Program-made: the position numbers and the translations under genes | Origin: Wyeomyia smithii | Taxonomy: Eukaryota > Arthropoda > Insecta > Diptera > Culicidae | Direction of reading: 5' to 3' | Assembly: GCF_029784165.1 (NCBI RefSeq) | Contig: NC_073696.1 | Location: 154,007,713-154,071,712, forward strand | DNA length: 64,000 nt | Shown here: in pieces, positions 9,237 through 21,244 of the stretch | Position numbering within the stretch: position 1 is the first letter of the stretch | Layout of the letters: every line of letters begins with the position of its first letter | The notes under the pieces: generated by a model | Databases searched by the model: none | The model's input: only the letters and a program-made list of their open reading frames with translations | Told to the model about the DNA's origin: nothing

Positions 9237-10405
9237 TTCGTGGTTTAAAAGTTGTGAAAAGAAACATGTTCCGATGACTTTTCAAATTCATTCGTTTTCC
9301 CAAAGATGGCTGGACTAATTTGAATAATCTTAGTGTCAAATGAAAGGTTTGGTTGCCATTTCATTTGATTATAATCGTACTTTTATTTCAACCGTTATGT
9401 ATTAAATTTGAAAACAACGAAAGTCTATTAACTAAAAAATTACACGACTTATTTGAACTTAACTACGGGTTGTCTCTCAAACGTACAAATAAAAAATTCC
9501 ATAACAATTTGATACGTGGTTCAAATGTTATGGAAAGAAACGAAATTGCTCGTGATCAAAGAGTTTGAAATTAAGAGTAATTTTTTTCATTTCGATATTT
9601 CTCTAGCACAAATATAACGTCAAATTTCTCATTCTATAGTTCAATTATTGCTTCAAATATAACATCTATATCCTAGGACCCAAAGAGTGAATATACCTTT
9701 ATTGGATTGAATTTCGCAATTTAAGGTTGTTTTCCAGAAACCATAAGTCGCGAAATCGGATTGCAAAATGAAGTATGGAATTATTTCCCGGCCTCTAAGC
9801 ATTAACCCGGTCCCTGAAAAACTCGCGTCGGGAAATGAAACTGAAAGCTACTATCCAAAAATATAAAATGGCGTCTGAAGTTGATTTTTGGCCTCTAGGT
9901 ATCATACTGTTCCACAAATTCTCATATTGAATGATATTTGGTCCTTTTAGGCTGTTGTTCATCAGGGAAAATTTTCCTACTATAAAAAGTTGAATATAAA
10001 ATGATATATACCATAATCGTGTCCAACCTTTATATGAGTACAGTGACGTTTCCACCGGACAAAAAAAAATCGCATCATATATTTAAAACATATTTATTTC
10101 ATGTTACTTCCAGAATGTTCAGTATAGTTATGCTTTTGGCTACCAGAAATTCGCCATTTATAGTGAAAAATAAAACAGGCAGAAATTATCAAGGTGTATT
10201 TTTTTCTATTAATTGAAGGGTTCATGTAAATCTATACAAACAAATAATAAGTTCGAAAGAGAAAGGCTGGGTCTCACAGCTAGGTGGATTAATTTTGTTT
10301 TTTTTTTCTAAAAATTGAAGTGTTCGTGTAAATCTATTTTAACAAATAGTAAGTTCGAATAAGAAAGGCCGGGTCTCACCGCTAGGTTGAATCATTTGGG
10401 TTTTT
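9237..10405 (-). repeat. modular repeat copy 2 (reverse)
   Basis: This reverse-oriented copy has an A zone (about 9237-9660), a B zone (9690-9990) with GTTTTCCAGAAACC units and a short D zone ending at the family head. The head, GCTAGGTGGATTAATTT, appears at 10282-10298, and a second diverged head follows at 10380-10402. The two D zones are about 100-bp tandem duplicates. There is no coding potential. Confidence 0.7.
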
Positions 10406-11640
10406 AACATCTGTACACTCAATATACTTTTCAGATTATAGTTACGTAAAAATTTCTGGCTTGCTAGGGTGGCTAGTTGGTCATTTTTGTTCAAAATGTT
10501 CTGTAATTTTTTGGTTTTGTTTTTGTGATTTTTTTTCAGCTGAAACCCGAACAAGAATCGAACCCGAAACTTTTTTTTTCATCAAATCCGAACCCAAAAA
10601 TTTTATTTCTATGAAACCTAAACCTGACCCGAACCCGAAATTTTATAGATTTTGTTTCGGGTTTTCAAACCCAAACACGGCCAGAATTTTTTCAGATTTA
10701 TTGTATGAATCCATTCTTGAGAATTCTAAAAAAGAAGGAATGACCCAGAAGCTCGACTGGTTTCACCAAACCCTGTTCTATCTAGGATTCAAATGCAAAT
10801 TCTGGGCTATTTTTCGTTGTTTTCCAGTTAACAAATAGTGACAAATTACTATCATCCATTCCATTACTAGGACCTCTAACAAAAACCACTCGAACAGCTA
10901 ATGGAACAGTGGACGATGATCTATAGATAAAGGTGAGTAAGCTGAGACGCAATTTGAAACTTCTAGATTCCATCCCAGTTTATTCCTGTTGCTTCTTCTG
11001 CACAGTAATAGTTCAAGCGAAAATGAGATTTTCGGTTCAATTTTATGATTTTATTAGTTCTCTGATTTAATTTTCTGTGTTTCTCTATGGACTAGTAACC
11101 GATTATAAGTAGATCGCATTGATGGTTGGCACTACAATCAGTGAAATAGAACAAACAGATTATGGGTTCAATAACAAATAGATTATGGGATGGATGGATT
11201 ACTTAAAAACACGTTTCACTTTGCCAAAGCCTACGTTTCAAGGATATATTTCCTCGTCCTCAGGGCAACTACGATTAACAGTTTACAATTTACAAAAAAT
11301 TAGTTACACGAATTAAGTTATTACATACACAACTTACAAACAAAACAAACGAGTTCTCGTCAAAAATTGGTGCATTGGTGTAAAATTGCTTTTGGTTAAC
11401 TACAATATATGATATGTAAAGGATGTCAAATATGTAAAATATTAGTTAGTTTGTGACTTCTCAAATTTAAAAAACCAACGGATGAGCTATACTTAAACAG
11501 TATCGTCCAACACACATAACACAGGATAAAGCCTGTATCAGACTAGCCGCTGCAGCGGTCGACCACTACCGTTCCGTTCTTTTTCGACCAATTAGAGCAC
11601 AGCGGTTGACCATGTTGTTGTAAAAAATAAAATCATTTTA
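10406..11640. other. unassigned spacer with CCGAAC-rich tract and a hammerhead-like motif
   Basis: I find no gene here. At 10535-10680 a degenerate tract of AACCCGAA/GAACCCGAA words occurs on the plus strand, with the reverse word CGGGTTTT at its end. Around 11170-11290 is a segment that, read on the minus strand, resembles the hammerhead-type motif of Penelope-like elements (separate entry). The rest, 10690-11160 and 11300-11640, is A+T-rich with no recognised motif. Confidence 0.4.
11231..11263 (-). ncRNA. hammerhead-ribozyme-like motif of a possible Penelope-like relic
   Basis: On the minus strand, CTGAGGA (11257-11263) is followed by a 6-bp stem. CGAGGA (11251-11256) pairs with TCCTTG (11239-11244) across a 6-base loop, and AAAC then follows. 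This is the order CUGANGA - stem II - GAAA of a hammerhead core, but the first G of GAAA is taken up by the stem, so the core is imperfect. Penelope-like elements commonly carry such motifs. No Penelope reverse transcriptase is visible nearby. Confidence 0.35.
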
Positions 11641-11644
11641 ATTT

Positions 11645-13655
11645 TTGCCGCCAACCGTTCCCAATTCTGATGGCTGCACCGATTTTAATAAAATCAGTGT
11701 CAAATGGAAGGTCCAGTTGCCCCATAAAAATCTATTGATTTGTTTTGCGATTAGACTATTACTTTGCCTGTTATGTTTTAAAAAGGGAAATCCAGCTATG
11801 AAAAGGAACATATTCCGAAGACTACTTGAACTCACTCACTTTTCTCAGTGATGGCTGACCCGATTTCTACAAAACTAGTGTCAACTAATAAGTCTAGCTG
11901 CCTCGTAACACCCTATTGAATTTTACTGTAATCGGACTGTAACTTCGTCTGTAAAGTACCGAAATGTGAAAATCACGAAACTTCATTATCTCAGAAACTA
12001 CACAACCGATTTGATCAATATTATCAATATTATTATCAGATGAGCGGGCTAGTTAAGGGTTAACTGATGAATTATGATTGAACACGTGGTTTCAAAGTTT
12101 GGCTGCCCTATACGTTCCCATTTCATTTGATCATAATCGAGCTTAAGCCATTGTTATGTATTAAGTTGTTATTAAAACAACGAAAGTCTATTATTTCAAA
12201 GATTACATGACTTATTTGACTTATTTGAACTAGTGTCATACGAACAAGACATCTCTCAAACTTACAAATAACAAACTGCATAACAATTTGATATGTGGCG
12301 CAAAAGTTATGGAAAGAAAAGAAATTCAAAGGCTATTTAAAACTATATCTGCTTTGATTGATATATGTGGTCTCAACATAATATAAATGTGGTTTTGTAC
12401 TATTTGAACGTTCCAAATTCATTGATTCCTTGCGATGTGTTTAAAGTCTGCAAATGCACGACGAATCGGCCATGATCAAAGTCAAAAGACAAATCGTTTG
12501 AAATGAATGGTTTTATCGAAATGACAAAATCTTCGACTTTTGGCTTTAGGCGCCCTAATTCTGAATATATTCATATTGGGTGGTATTCGGTCATTTTCAG
12601 CAAATTTTCTGGCATCAATCTGACACCGGAAATACCCATATTGGGAGGTATTTAGTTATTTTGGTTGTTTTCCAGAAACTAACAGTGGTCGTCTTTAAAT
12701 TCAAAATGGTGTCAAGGGTCAATGTTTGGTTTCTATGCATCATCTCGATTACGGAAATATCCATGTTGAAGGAAATATCCATTTGGTCATTTTCGACTGT
12801 TTCCTATAAGTTGCCATTTAGCGATTCAAAATGGTGCCTGAGGTCAATTGTTAGCTCATTGCATCTTTCTGGTTCCAGAGATACTCATATTGGATGGTAT
12901 TTGGTTATTTAAGGCTGTTTTTCACAAACCGGAAATCGCCATCTTGGATTTAAAAATGGTATTTAAAATAATTTCTGGCCTCTGAGCGTCATTTTGGTTG
13001 AAGAAACACCCGTATTGGGTGTAATTCGATCATTTTCCGCTGTTTCCCAGGAACCGGAAGTCGCCAACCTAGAATCCAAAATGGGGTCTGTGGTCGATTT
13101 CAGCTGCTGTGTATCATTTGTTACCACTAAAAACATTCACCTGCCAAATATGGTTCCATTTAGTTGATTAGTTCGCGAGAAGTGCAGAAATTTGTGCAGA
13201 CAAATGAGCTTCAGAAGGAGGGGCGTCGAACCATTATGGACATATTTTTTACCCTTTAAAACATTCACATGCCAAGTTCGGTTTTATTTGCTTGGTTTGT
13301 TCTTGAGTTGTGCAGAAATGTATGTTTCATTTGTATTGGACCCCTCCTTTCCAGAAGAGGGAGGGGTCTCAAACTATCATAGAAACCTTTATCGGGCCCA
13401 AAAACCCCTAGATACAAATTTTCACGTCGATCGGTTCGGTAGTTTTCGAGCCTATATGGATCAAACAGACTGACAGAGCGGACTACATTTTTATATGTAT
13501 AGATTACAACATCAAAATTTTAGCACCTAAAGAGTGAATATACATTTATTGAATTGAAGCGTTCATGTAAATCTATTTTTACAAATAAAAGTTTGAATGA
13601 GAAAGGCTGGGTCTGACCGCTAGGTGGATTAATTTAGGTTTTTTGTATTTATTTT
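11645..13655 (-). repeat. modular repeat copy 3 (reverse), A-B-C-D
   Basis: This is the most complete uninterrupted copy apart from its tail, read in reverse. The A zone spans 11645-12430 (GATGGCTGACCCGATTT, TATGAAAAGGAACAT). The B zone spans about 12480-13100 in units of about 125 bp containing TTTTCCAGAAAC and ATTCAAAATGG. The C zone spans 13110-13480 (ACATTCACCTGCCAAATATG, AGTTTTCGAGCCTATATGG). The D zone spans 13500-13642, ending in the head GCTAGGTGGATTAATTT. Frames in it are short and not coding. Confidence 0.75.
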
Positions 13656-14067
13656 TTGTTAGTTACATTTTACTGAAAACGTTGTTTTGAAGAAGCATTT
13701 GAGCATACAAAACACACTTTTTGTTGAAGACTACACATCTCCAGGACTTTCCCTTACGAAATTATAGCACATTTCAACATATTTTTTCGATAAAACATAT
13801 GCTCGCCGTACTGTAATATGGGTGGATTATGACAAATGGAACCTAAAGGAGTTTATAGTACTTCAGCTTAACTTCAAGAAAAAGTATTGACATCATGATA
13901 CCCCTTGCCACCAGGGGAACAGAATGTACTGAGCAATGACATTTTTGATGACATCCGAGAGCGTTCCTCTCTGAAAGTGTTGGTATTGGCAAAATAGAGA
14001 CAGCCGACAGATAAAATATATTGCGACTATAACGTTGCTGCTAGTTCCCCATACACGAATGTTTTTG
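13656..14067. other. spacer containing an inverted partner of 16560-16670
   Basis: No gene. The part at about 13670-13770 is similar, in reverse complement, to 16560-16670. Shared features are a stretch about pressing contents such as CCTGGAGAT-like and GTGTGTTTTGTATGC-like words. The rest has no recognised feature. Confidence 0.4.
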
Positions 14068-15960
14068 CCATTTCTCTTAGAAAGGTATAGAAAACACTGT
14101 TAAAACCAAAGGTATAAAAGTGGTCCCAATGGCCGAATGTCATGTGTATGTGCAACTTTTTTTTCTCACTCACTTTTCTCAGAGATGGCTGTACCGATTT
14201 TCATGAAATTAATTGCAAATGAAAGGTCTAGTTGCGCCATAGGTTGCTATTGAATTTCATTGTAATCGGATTTTTAGTTTACAGGTTATGTATTAAAATG
14301 TAAAAATCACTAAACATCAATATCTCAGAAACCACACAACCGATTTCAATAAAACTGATTGCAGATGATCGGGCTGTCTCCAAAAACCTTAACTTTTAAA
14401 TTTCGTAATGATTGATCATATGGTTCAAAAGTTATGTAAAGAAAAGTTATCCTGAAGTTGTTCAAACTCACTCATTTTTCTCAGAGATGGCTGAACCGAT
14501 TTTCACAAAATTAGGGTCAAATGAAAAGTCTAGTTGTCCCATAGGTTGCTATTGAATTTCATTGTAATTGGATTGTAACTTTGTCCGTTGTTAATGAAAA
14601 TGTGAAATCACATAATGAAAGTAAACATATTGACTTTCTCCTTACGATCACTGGTTAAGTAAAAGGTAGAAAAGTGATCCAAATGGCCGAATGTCATATA
14701 CTACTCGACTCAGTTCGACGAACCGGGCATTTTCTGCATGTATTCATGTATAGGTGCACATGTGTGAGTGTAGGTTTGTACGTGTGTATGTGCACCTTTT
14801 TTTCGCACTCACTTTTCTCAGAGATGGTCTGACCGATTCTTCCTATCTTGGTGTCAAATGAAGGATTTATTTGCCGCTTAGGTTACAATTGAATTTCATT
14901 GTAATCAAACTTTCAGTTTTGGCGCTGCGGCAAAATGTGAAAATCGCTTCTATATCTCAGAAGCCATAAACATAGTTGAATTCAAATAAATGGGCTTTAA
15001 AACACTTAAACAATGAATTTCATAATGTAATGTATGCGGTTTAAATGTTATAGAAAAAAGCATAACCCGGAGACTGTTTAAAACTATAGCTACGATCAAA
15101 ATACGAGGCCTAAACATCATTTAAATTTGTTATTGTACTATTTCAATGTTTGCGGCCTTGCTCGGGATATGAGTTGCAATTAAAAGTCATTTCTATCATT
15201 TCACTTTTTCTTTAGCACAAATATTGCGTCAAATATTACATACAATACCTAAATTATTACTCTATATATAACATCTATTCTAGTACCCAAAAAGTGGATA
15301 TACCATCATTGAATTTTATTTGACGATATAAAGATGTTTTCCAGAAACCGGAAGCTTCAAAATCTGGTTTCAAAGTGAAATATGGAGTTTACTCCCGGCT
15401 TGCGGGCCCGGGATAATGTTCTTAAAAAACATTGGGTAATGTTTGTTTCTTTAAGGTTGTTTTCCAGAAATCGGAAGCTGCTATGTATTTAGAAATTTGA
15501 AATGACGTCCTAAGTTGATTTCTGGCCTCTGGGTGTAACGCTTCCGCAATACTCATAATAGATGATATTTGGTTATATTAATTTGTTTTCCAGAAACTGA
15601 AAGTCGGCATCTTCGCCATTGAAATACCCGGATTAGGCAAAATTTGGCCATTTTAGCATGTACCAGAAGTAGTAGTATGGTTTTTTCGCTTGATGTATTT
15701 GAAACATATTTATTTCATGGTATTTGCATATGTATGTTCTAATGTATGCTCATATGTGTGTGAATGTTAGGTTTTGAATGTTCGGTATAGTTGTGATGTT
15801 GGCTATCAGAAATTTCTTATTTAGAGTAAAAAATGAAATCAGTAGAAATTTTCAAGGAGTATTTTTTCTCTTAAATCGTGTAAATCTATTTTCACATATA
15901 ATAAGTTTGAATGAGAAAGGCTGGGTCTCACCACTAGGTGGATTGTTTTGGGTTTTCCTT
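14068..15960 (-). repeat. modular repeat copy 4 (reverse), with duplicated tail
   Basis: This reverse-oriented copy starts at the family tail (CATTTCTCTTAGAAAGGTATAG at 14078 onward, GGCCGAATGTCATG). A second tail lies at about 14640-14800 (GGCCGAATGTCATATAC), so two A zones are in tandem. A B zone follows at 15300-15660. A D zone at 15830-15955 ends in a diverged head (CTAGGTGGATTGTTTTGG). It is non-coding. Confidence 0.7.
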
Positions 15961-16900
15961 TGCTGTTCACTTTATTCCCATATCGACGATAGCATGTATG
16001 GTTGTATATAACATGCGGTATGCGATACACACATCCTTCAGTGCAAAGACGCTCTATTGTCGAGTTTGCTTTTCTTTGCACGAAGACTGTCTGTGAGGTG
16101 CCGAGCAGTCCTTACGCTTCTTCTTCCTACAGACTTTTTTAACAGCCTTCACACGACATCCCTCATAGGCAAATAAAAAAAGAAAGGGAAATGTCTCCCT
16201 TTGATTCGGGCTGTTATTGGAACGCGCTGTTTCTGTTTTCGTGTTTTCCGGAACACGAACGTCTGTATAAAAAACAGCTTCTTTTCTTTTCTACATTCGC
16301 ATTTCCGAAGACATTCTCCAAATAATGCTGAATTGACTCAAGGAGTACATCTTTCGTTTCCTTTTGTAATGCTCTGTTGCCAATACGTTCTTAATGTGAC
16401 TACCGACTACCAACTCGGATACGTATCACGTACAAACAGCAACAACTAAAATCCCCACGGAAGACAGTTTAAAAAAAATGTACAATTGGGATGCCAGCTT
16501 GCCACTTTTTAACCTATACGTTCTTGAAATTATCGAAAAACTAAGCTAAAATATGATATAACTTTGTAAGGAAAAGTTTTGGAGATATATAGGCTCTGGC
16601 CAAAAATGTATGTTTTGTGTGCCCTAATAATTTCTTCGAACAATACTTTCGTGTAAAATGCAACTAACAATTGTTCGGTATAAAAAACTAACTTTCAATT
16701 AAGTTCCATACTATACACTTTATAACTTTGTACCCAAAAAAGATAGGGTTTTCATTTGTTAAACAAAGTTTCATATTTTGGAATCTTCTACAACTTTACT
16801 GAATAAATAATTTTTCTATTTCTCAACACAAAAAAGTTAGTTTTTTGTTTTCATATTTTTTAAAAATTTGCGAATATGCGGGTTATTCATTTTGCAGTTA
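15961..16900. other. unassigned region with a promoter-like CCAAT/TATA pair
   Basis: I find no protein gene that I can defend. On the plus strand an inverted CCAAT box (TTATTGGAAC, about 16214-16223) is followed by GTATAAAAAAC at about 16264. This spacing fits an RNA polymerase II core promoter. The minus strand upstream (16160-16050) encodes a short, very basic peptide (KKVCRKKKRKDC) with no recognised family. The 82-codon frame at 16201-16449 has no recognisable domain. Confidence 0.3.
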
Positions 16901-16919
16901 AATGAAAAAAAATTTTCAT

Positions 16920-17300
16920 TTAATTTCTATTTTGAAGTAGAATACTTCTCTCAGGAAGTTCGGCTACATAGGGATGTGAAATGAAAATCTAAAACCGAAA
17001 AAAGTGGAAAATATGTCCAATTTCAAATGCTAATAAATCGGTTAGTATTCGATGGATTTCCTTCGTTCTTGCAGCAATAGATTGGAAAATCTTCTAAGAT
17101 TCTTCCCAAAATAAGATAATTGTAATTTCATTATTCACACTATTGTACTATTGAAAATAGTCAAGCCTTGTCAAAACGAAAAATTCGACCTCTGATTGGC
17201 CGTTATATGCTTGCTTCCCAAGCACGGTCGACAGAATCATATACCTTGCAATTGAAAACATGCTATTTGGCCTATATAAGAGCCTGTTTCAGCCGGAGCC
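16920..17300 (+). promoter_or_regulatory. promoter-like module, copy 1 (CCAAT + TATA)
   Basis: A CTGATTGGCC at 17192-17201 is a consensus inverted NF-Y/CCAAT box. About 75 bp downstream is CTATATAAG at 17272-17280. The upstream 250 bp, from AGAATACTTCTCTCAGGAAG, is repeated at 18275-18600 with the same CCAAT-TATA arrangement. It resembles insect histone-type promoters, but I see no histone sequence. A hairpin lies about 400 bp downstream (17681-17746). Confidence 0.5.
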
Positions 17301-17680
17301 GCTCATAATAGTTCTAGACAGCGACAACAGCAGTCGTCCTTCCTTAGCAGCAGCACTAGCCCTGTGGTTGGTTACCACGTCGCAGGAGCAGCGCGGTTTT
17401 TCTCAACGTGTGTCGCCAGACAGCCATTATTCCCCCCGTGTTGGGGCAGCATGATGATTGCCATCAGGAAATCCAATTTCGGAAATCAGAATGCCTTTTT
17501 TAAGGCAAATGAACAAGTCATTGAAAGTTAATAATTTTCGTCAACGCAAGCAAGCATTCTGTGTTGCATCCTAGCAATTCAAATTTGTCGCACCCGTCTA
17601 ATTTACTGAATGTGAAATAGCTTCCACAGTGCATGTTGTCCGTGTATCTTAATTCCACCAATGTTAGGGCAGCTCAAAGG

Positions 17681-17746
17681 TTCGCTCGGCCGTAGGTTAA
17701 TGTACAGCTCTACTGATGGCTGTACATTAACCTACAGCCGAGCGAA
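17681..17746 (+). ncRNA. strong hairpin 1 (27-bp stem)
   Basis: Bases 17681-17707 and 17720-17746 are reverse complements over 27 positions with one mismatch, around a 12-base loop. The stem reads TTCGCTCGGC...TAATGTACAG. Length and loop fit a microRNA-like precursor. The apical TGTACAGCTCTACT is shared with hairpin 2. It could equally be a small foldback element. Nothing in the sequence alone proves transcription. Confidence 0.45.
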
Positions 17747-18270
17747 TCGGTTCGCGTCGCTTTTCGCGTCTATTCTGGCAGAGGCCTAATGGGAAAGTTG
17801 TATCATTTTGTTCAGAAAAATATTATTGTCGGTAATATTACAGAGATGCGATTGCGTAAATCCAATTTTGAATTGAACAATTGTTCTTTTGAGAACAAAT
17901 AAAACACTTATTTGAAGAGTTAATAGCTTTTGGTACCAATAGCAGTATAGTGACAGCCTCAGCGGTAGATGCAGATGCAGCCGGTACTTCCCTGAGGCCG
18001 ATGTAAAGGTAAATGGGAGCAGCACGGCGAAACAGTTCGGGTTATGCTTAGACGCGCGTCATTTTTCGTTGTTGATATTCCCCACATGAAACGACGCGCT
18101 TTCGTATGATAGCGGTGGTATTAGCGGTAGATGCATTTGCCAACACTTCCTCCAGTAAAGCCGTGTCTAGTTTTCAATGTGAAAACACCTTTCTCATTGT
18201 GTTGACCGTGCGCCTTAGTCCTCACTATCAAGGTAACACAGAGATGTAAGAATTAATGAAGATTTAATTT
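17747..18270. other. unassigned spacer with a repeated GCGGTAGATGCA element
   Basis: No gene. AGCGGTAGATGCA occurs at about 17960 and again at about 18130, each followed by diverged versions of the same approximately 40 bp. The region separates the two promoter-hairpin units and is consistent with part of a duplicated unit. Confidence 0.3.
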
Positions 18271-18274
18271 TGAA

Positions 18275-18610
18275 TTAGAATACTTCTCTCAGGAAGTTCG
18301 GCTACATAGGGATGTGAAATGAAAATCTAAAACTGAAAAAAGTGAGAAAAATTTCGAATGCTAATAAATCGGTTAGTTTTCGATGGATTTCCTTCGTTTT
18401 TGCAGCAATCGATTAGAAAATCTTCTAAGATTCCTACCAAATGCATTAAATTGCAATTTTATCATTCGAACTATTGTACTATTGAAAACTCTTAAGCCTT
18501 GTCAAAACACAAAATTCGACCTCTGATTGGTCGTTATACCGCGCTTTCCCAAGCACGGTCGGCAGAGTAATGGACCTAGTAAATTGGCCTATATAAGAGC
18601 TTCATCAGAT
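18275..18610 (+). promoter_or_regulatory. promoter-like module, copy 2 (CCAAT + TATA)
   Basis: This is a second copy of the module at 16920-17300. It includes AGAATACTTCTCTCAGGAAG, CTGATTGGTC (18523-18532) and CTATATAAG (18589-18597). The core boxes are conserved while the flanks have diverged. Hairpin 2 begins about 190 bp downstream of this TATA box. Confidence 0.5.
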
Positions 18611-18780
18611 AATAAACAAACAATTCATCGGATATTAAATTGAACAACTGAAATTTGACGAAAACAAATGATTATTTGAAGAGTTAATATTTTCTCGTTT
18701 TGCGCTATAATCCAAAGTTAATTATCTTCATCTACATGCATACTCTGATTATTATTACGTGTTTGCGTCGCTTAGTGTTT

Positions 18781-18941
18781 GGCTACGGTCATGCATAACG
18801 CAAAGAACGGCGCGATGCGATTCGGCAAGACGAAATCTGTTGAAATGTATAGCTCTACTTCGCCTTAAAAAGAGCTGTACATTTCACCACGGTAAGGCGA
18901 ATCGCATCGCGCCGGCATTCGCGTTCTGCATAACCGTAGCC
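18781..18941 (+). ncRNA. strong hairpin 2 (about 80-nt arms)
   Basis: Arms start GGCTACGG (18781) and end CCGTAGCC (18941). A perfect 16-bp block pairs 18809-18824 (GGCGCGATGCGATTCG) with 18898-18913. An inner block pairs 18842-18856 with 18871-18885 with one mismatch around a 14-base loop. TTT flanks both ends, so a 3-bp duplication and a MITE origin are possible. The alternative is a long microRNA-like or hairpin-RNA precursor driven by the module at 18523-18597. Confidence 0.45.
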
Positions 18942-20080
18942 TTTGTTCCGTTCCCGTTTAATGATGTCGTTTTAAATGTGCACATTACGATTCGGCAGCA
19001 CTTCAACTTCTCATTTGCACAAAATTTAAAAATATTCAATGAACTTCATTCAAAATATCAAACAAAAAGAAATTACAATACTGCCAATGAACGGTCAACG
19101 TTTATTTACTAGAAAATACTACGAGGTATACAGCCCTAGGGTTGTATGTAATGGTGACGTGGGACTAAACACTGTAATTAGGGGATTTTTTGCTACAAAA
19201 TATACAGAGTCTGCAGACAGAATCAATGTGTTTGCTCAGCGACTGTACGTATTTTTATTTTCAGCCTCCCTGGAAATCATTATTTGGAATATATTCAACA
19301 ACACTCAAAAGAATATCGTTTATATTTGGCGATATTATGCCTGTAGTATTTTTTTTTGTGCAAAAAATATGTATTTGACAAGGCACAAGCATATCGTGCT
19401 TGTTGAAGAAGCACAAAGAATTTCTCGTAATGCGTCAAAGTCAGAATTAACTCTATATCCTCAAAAACCAAATCCAATAATACTTACGTTATCATAATGA
19501 ATGGTTTTGTTTTATTTAACTGTAATTAAATCAAATCTATAGTATGGATCTTACTTTCAAAATAATATGGAAGCCTTTACAAAGGTTCATCAATTGGCAA
19601 ACAGAAGAAAATATTTTAAACAAAATTATTAACAAGTTCCAGCAAAAAATCGTAGCAATCCTCAATTACATTTTTTTTTTGCTTGACAATTTTTTTTATT
19701 TGCCTACAACTACATTCGCTGTATTACGGAGACAGGAAATATACGTTTATTATGGTAAAGCTTAGAATAATCATATATCATCTAACAATTTTGAAATTTA
19801 AAAGAGATTCTGTACGAATCTCACTAAATAAACAAAAAAAAAAATCACAAGCATTCGCAGGCTCTTACTCTTCTATAAATGTATATATTTAGGAATTTAC
19901 TCTTTCGATACTATCCGGTCAAGATTATTTAGTGAATATCGAAGATAAAATTAAATAAATATCCGTTGCAAAAATTTACAATTCTTGTTGAGTAATTTAT
20001 GGCAATCATATTTATGAGATAAACTTTCAATCACCATCAACAGCAGCATTGCCGTTTTTCCTCAATTGCATACAAAAAGA

Positions 20081-20182
20081 AATGTACGAACAAAAGTGTA
20101 CCACTGCAATACGAATAGTACCGCTGCAGTACGAATAGAAGTGTACCGCTGAAATGTACGAATAGAAGAGTACCACTGCAAT
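20081..20182 (+). repeat. minisatellite, about 25-bp units
   Basis: Four imperfect units share the words GTGTACC(A/G)CTGCA and TACGAATAGAAG. Unit length varies from about 22 to 30 bp. Confidence 0.7.
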
Positions 20183-21244
20183 CATAGACGACGAGAGACC
20201 TGCGGTTCTTTACTCCACTGGTACTGTTGCTTTTACCGGCATGTTTTCTTTCAAGACATCAGTTTTTATTAGGTTCTTCAGAACCTAACACGCAGGTTTA
20301 GAAATTGTTCAAGGATGGGTATTGTTTCAAACTTTTAGGAAAACTTTTACCTTCGAGACATCACATTAGTCTAAGCTCATGGAAGCAAAAATAAATTGAC
20401 CTATTGGGACAGGGAGGCTCTGTCAATTTTTATTTCGAAATTGATACAGGGAATATCACAGGGAACGGATGGTGTCCATTCACGTTGTCTGTGCTAGGAA
20501 TGCTCGCATGTAATTGGTTCACTATTGACGTAAATTTGTTATTGAAATTTTTCATCAATTTTACCGCTTAGCAATGAAATTAGAGTGATAATTAGCATAT
20601 TACAAAATTGTTATACATTTTATCTATCCAACAACATATTGGTTATTATTATCCATCATGTGGTTATGCTGTTATTAACGTTTGAAATCTGACGCAACAT
20701 TTGCCCGTTTCATTTCCAATTTTACAGAATGCATCCCAGTATAGTAAACAAAGACGTGTCCCACGTCAAAATGACTGACACGCAAGCAGCCGGGTTATCT
20801 TTCTTGTAAAAGTATTCTACTTCAACCTTGCGGTCGTGGCTTTGCATACAACCTTCTTGTGATTTTTGCAGTCAAGAAAAAAATGAATTGCAATAAAACT
20901 CAAATCTAATCCCTAATTCATCTATCTTTTACTGACTATGATTGAGAACTGCAACGATTTTTTCGGAACTTATTCAACATATTTTGTAATGTTTCCACAT
21001 TAGTAAGTCTTTGAACATAGGTCTAAATAAGTAAGATAGGCAAGTTCCGGTAGGTATGTCAAATCTGTTAATTTTTGGATGAATTTGGTAATTGGTTACC
21101 TGATAAAAATGCTTATTTGCATCATTGGCATAGATGAAAAAAACATCTCTAAAGCGAATGTTTCATCAGGATCAGGAATCGGTAAACAGCTATGACTATT
21201 TCTCATCCGGAAATCCACAGAATAAAAAAGGCATATTTTAAAAT

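Noticed and set aside
16920..18610. Histone gene cluster
   Set aside because: The CCAAT/TATA arrangement is suggestive, but no histone coding sequence or histone 3' stem-loop is visible on either strand.
19039..19497. 152-codon frame, candidate host gene
   Set aside because: No domain, no clear promoter tied to it, and composition is what A+T-rich non-coding DNA gives.
20081..20182. CRISPR-like array
   Set aside because: Units are contiguous imperfect minisatellite copies without unique spacers, and the genome is eukaryotic.
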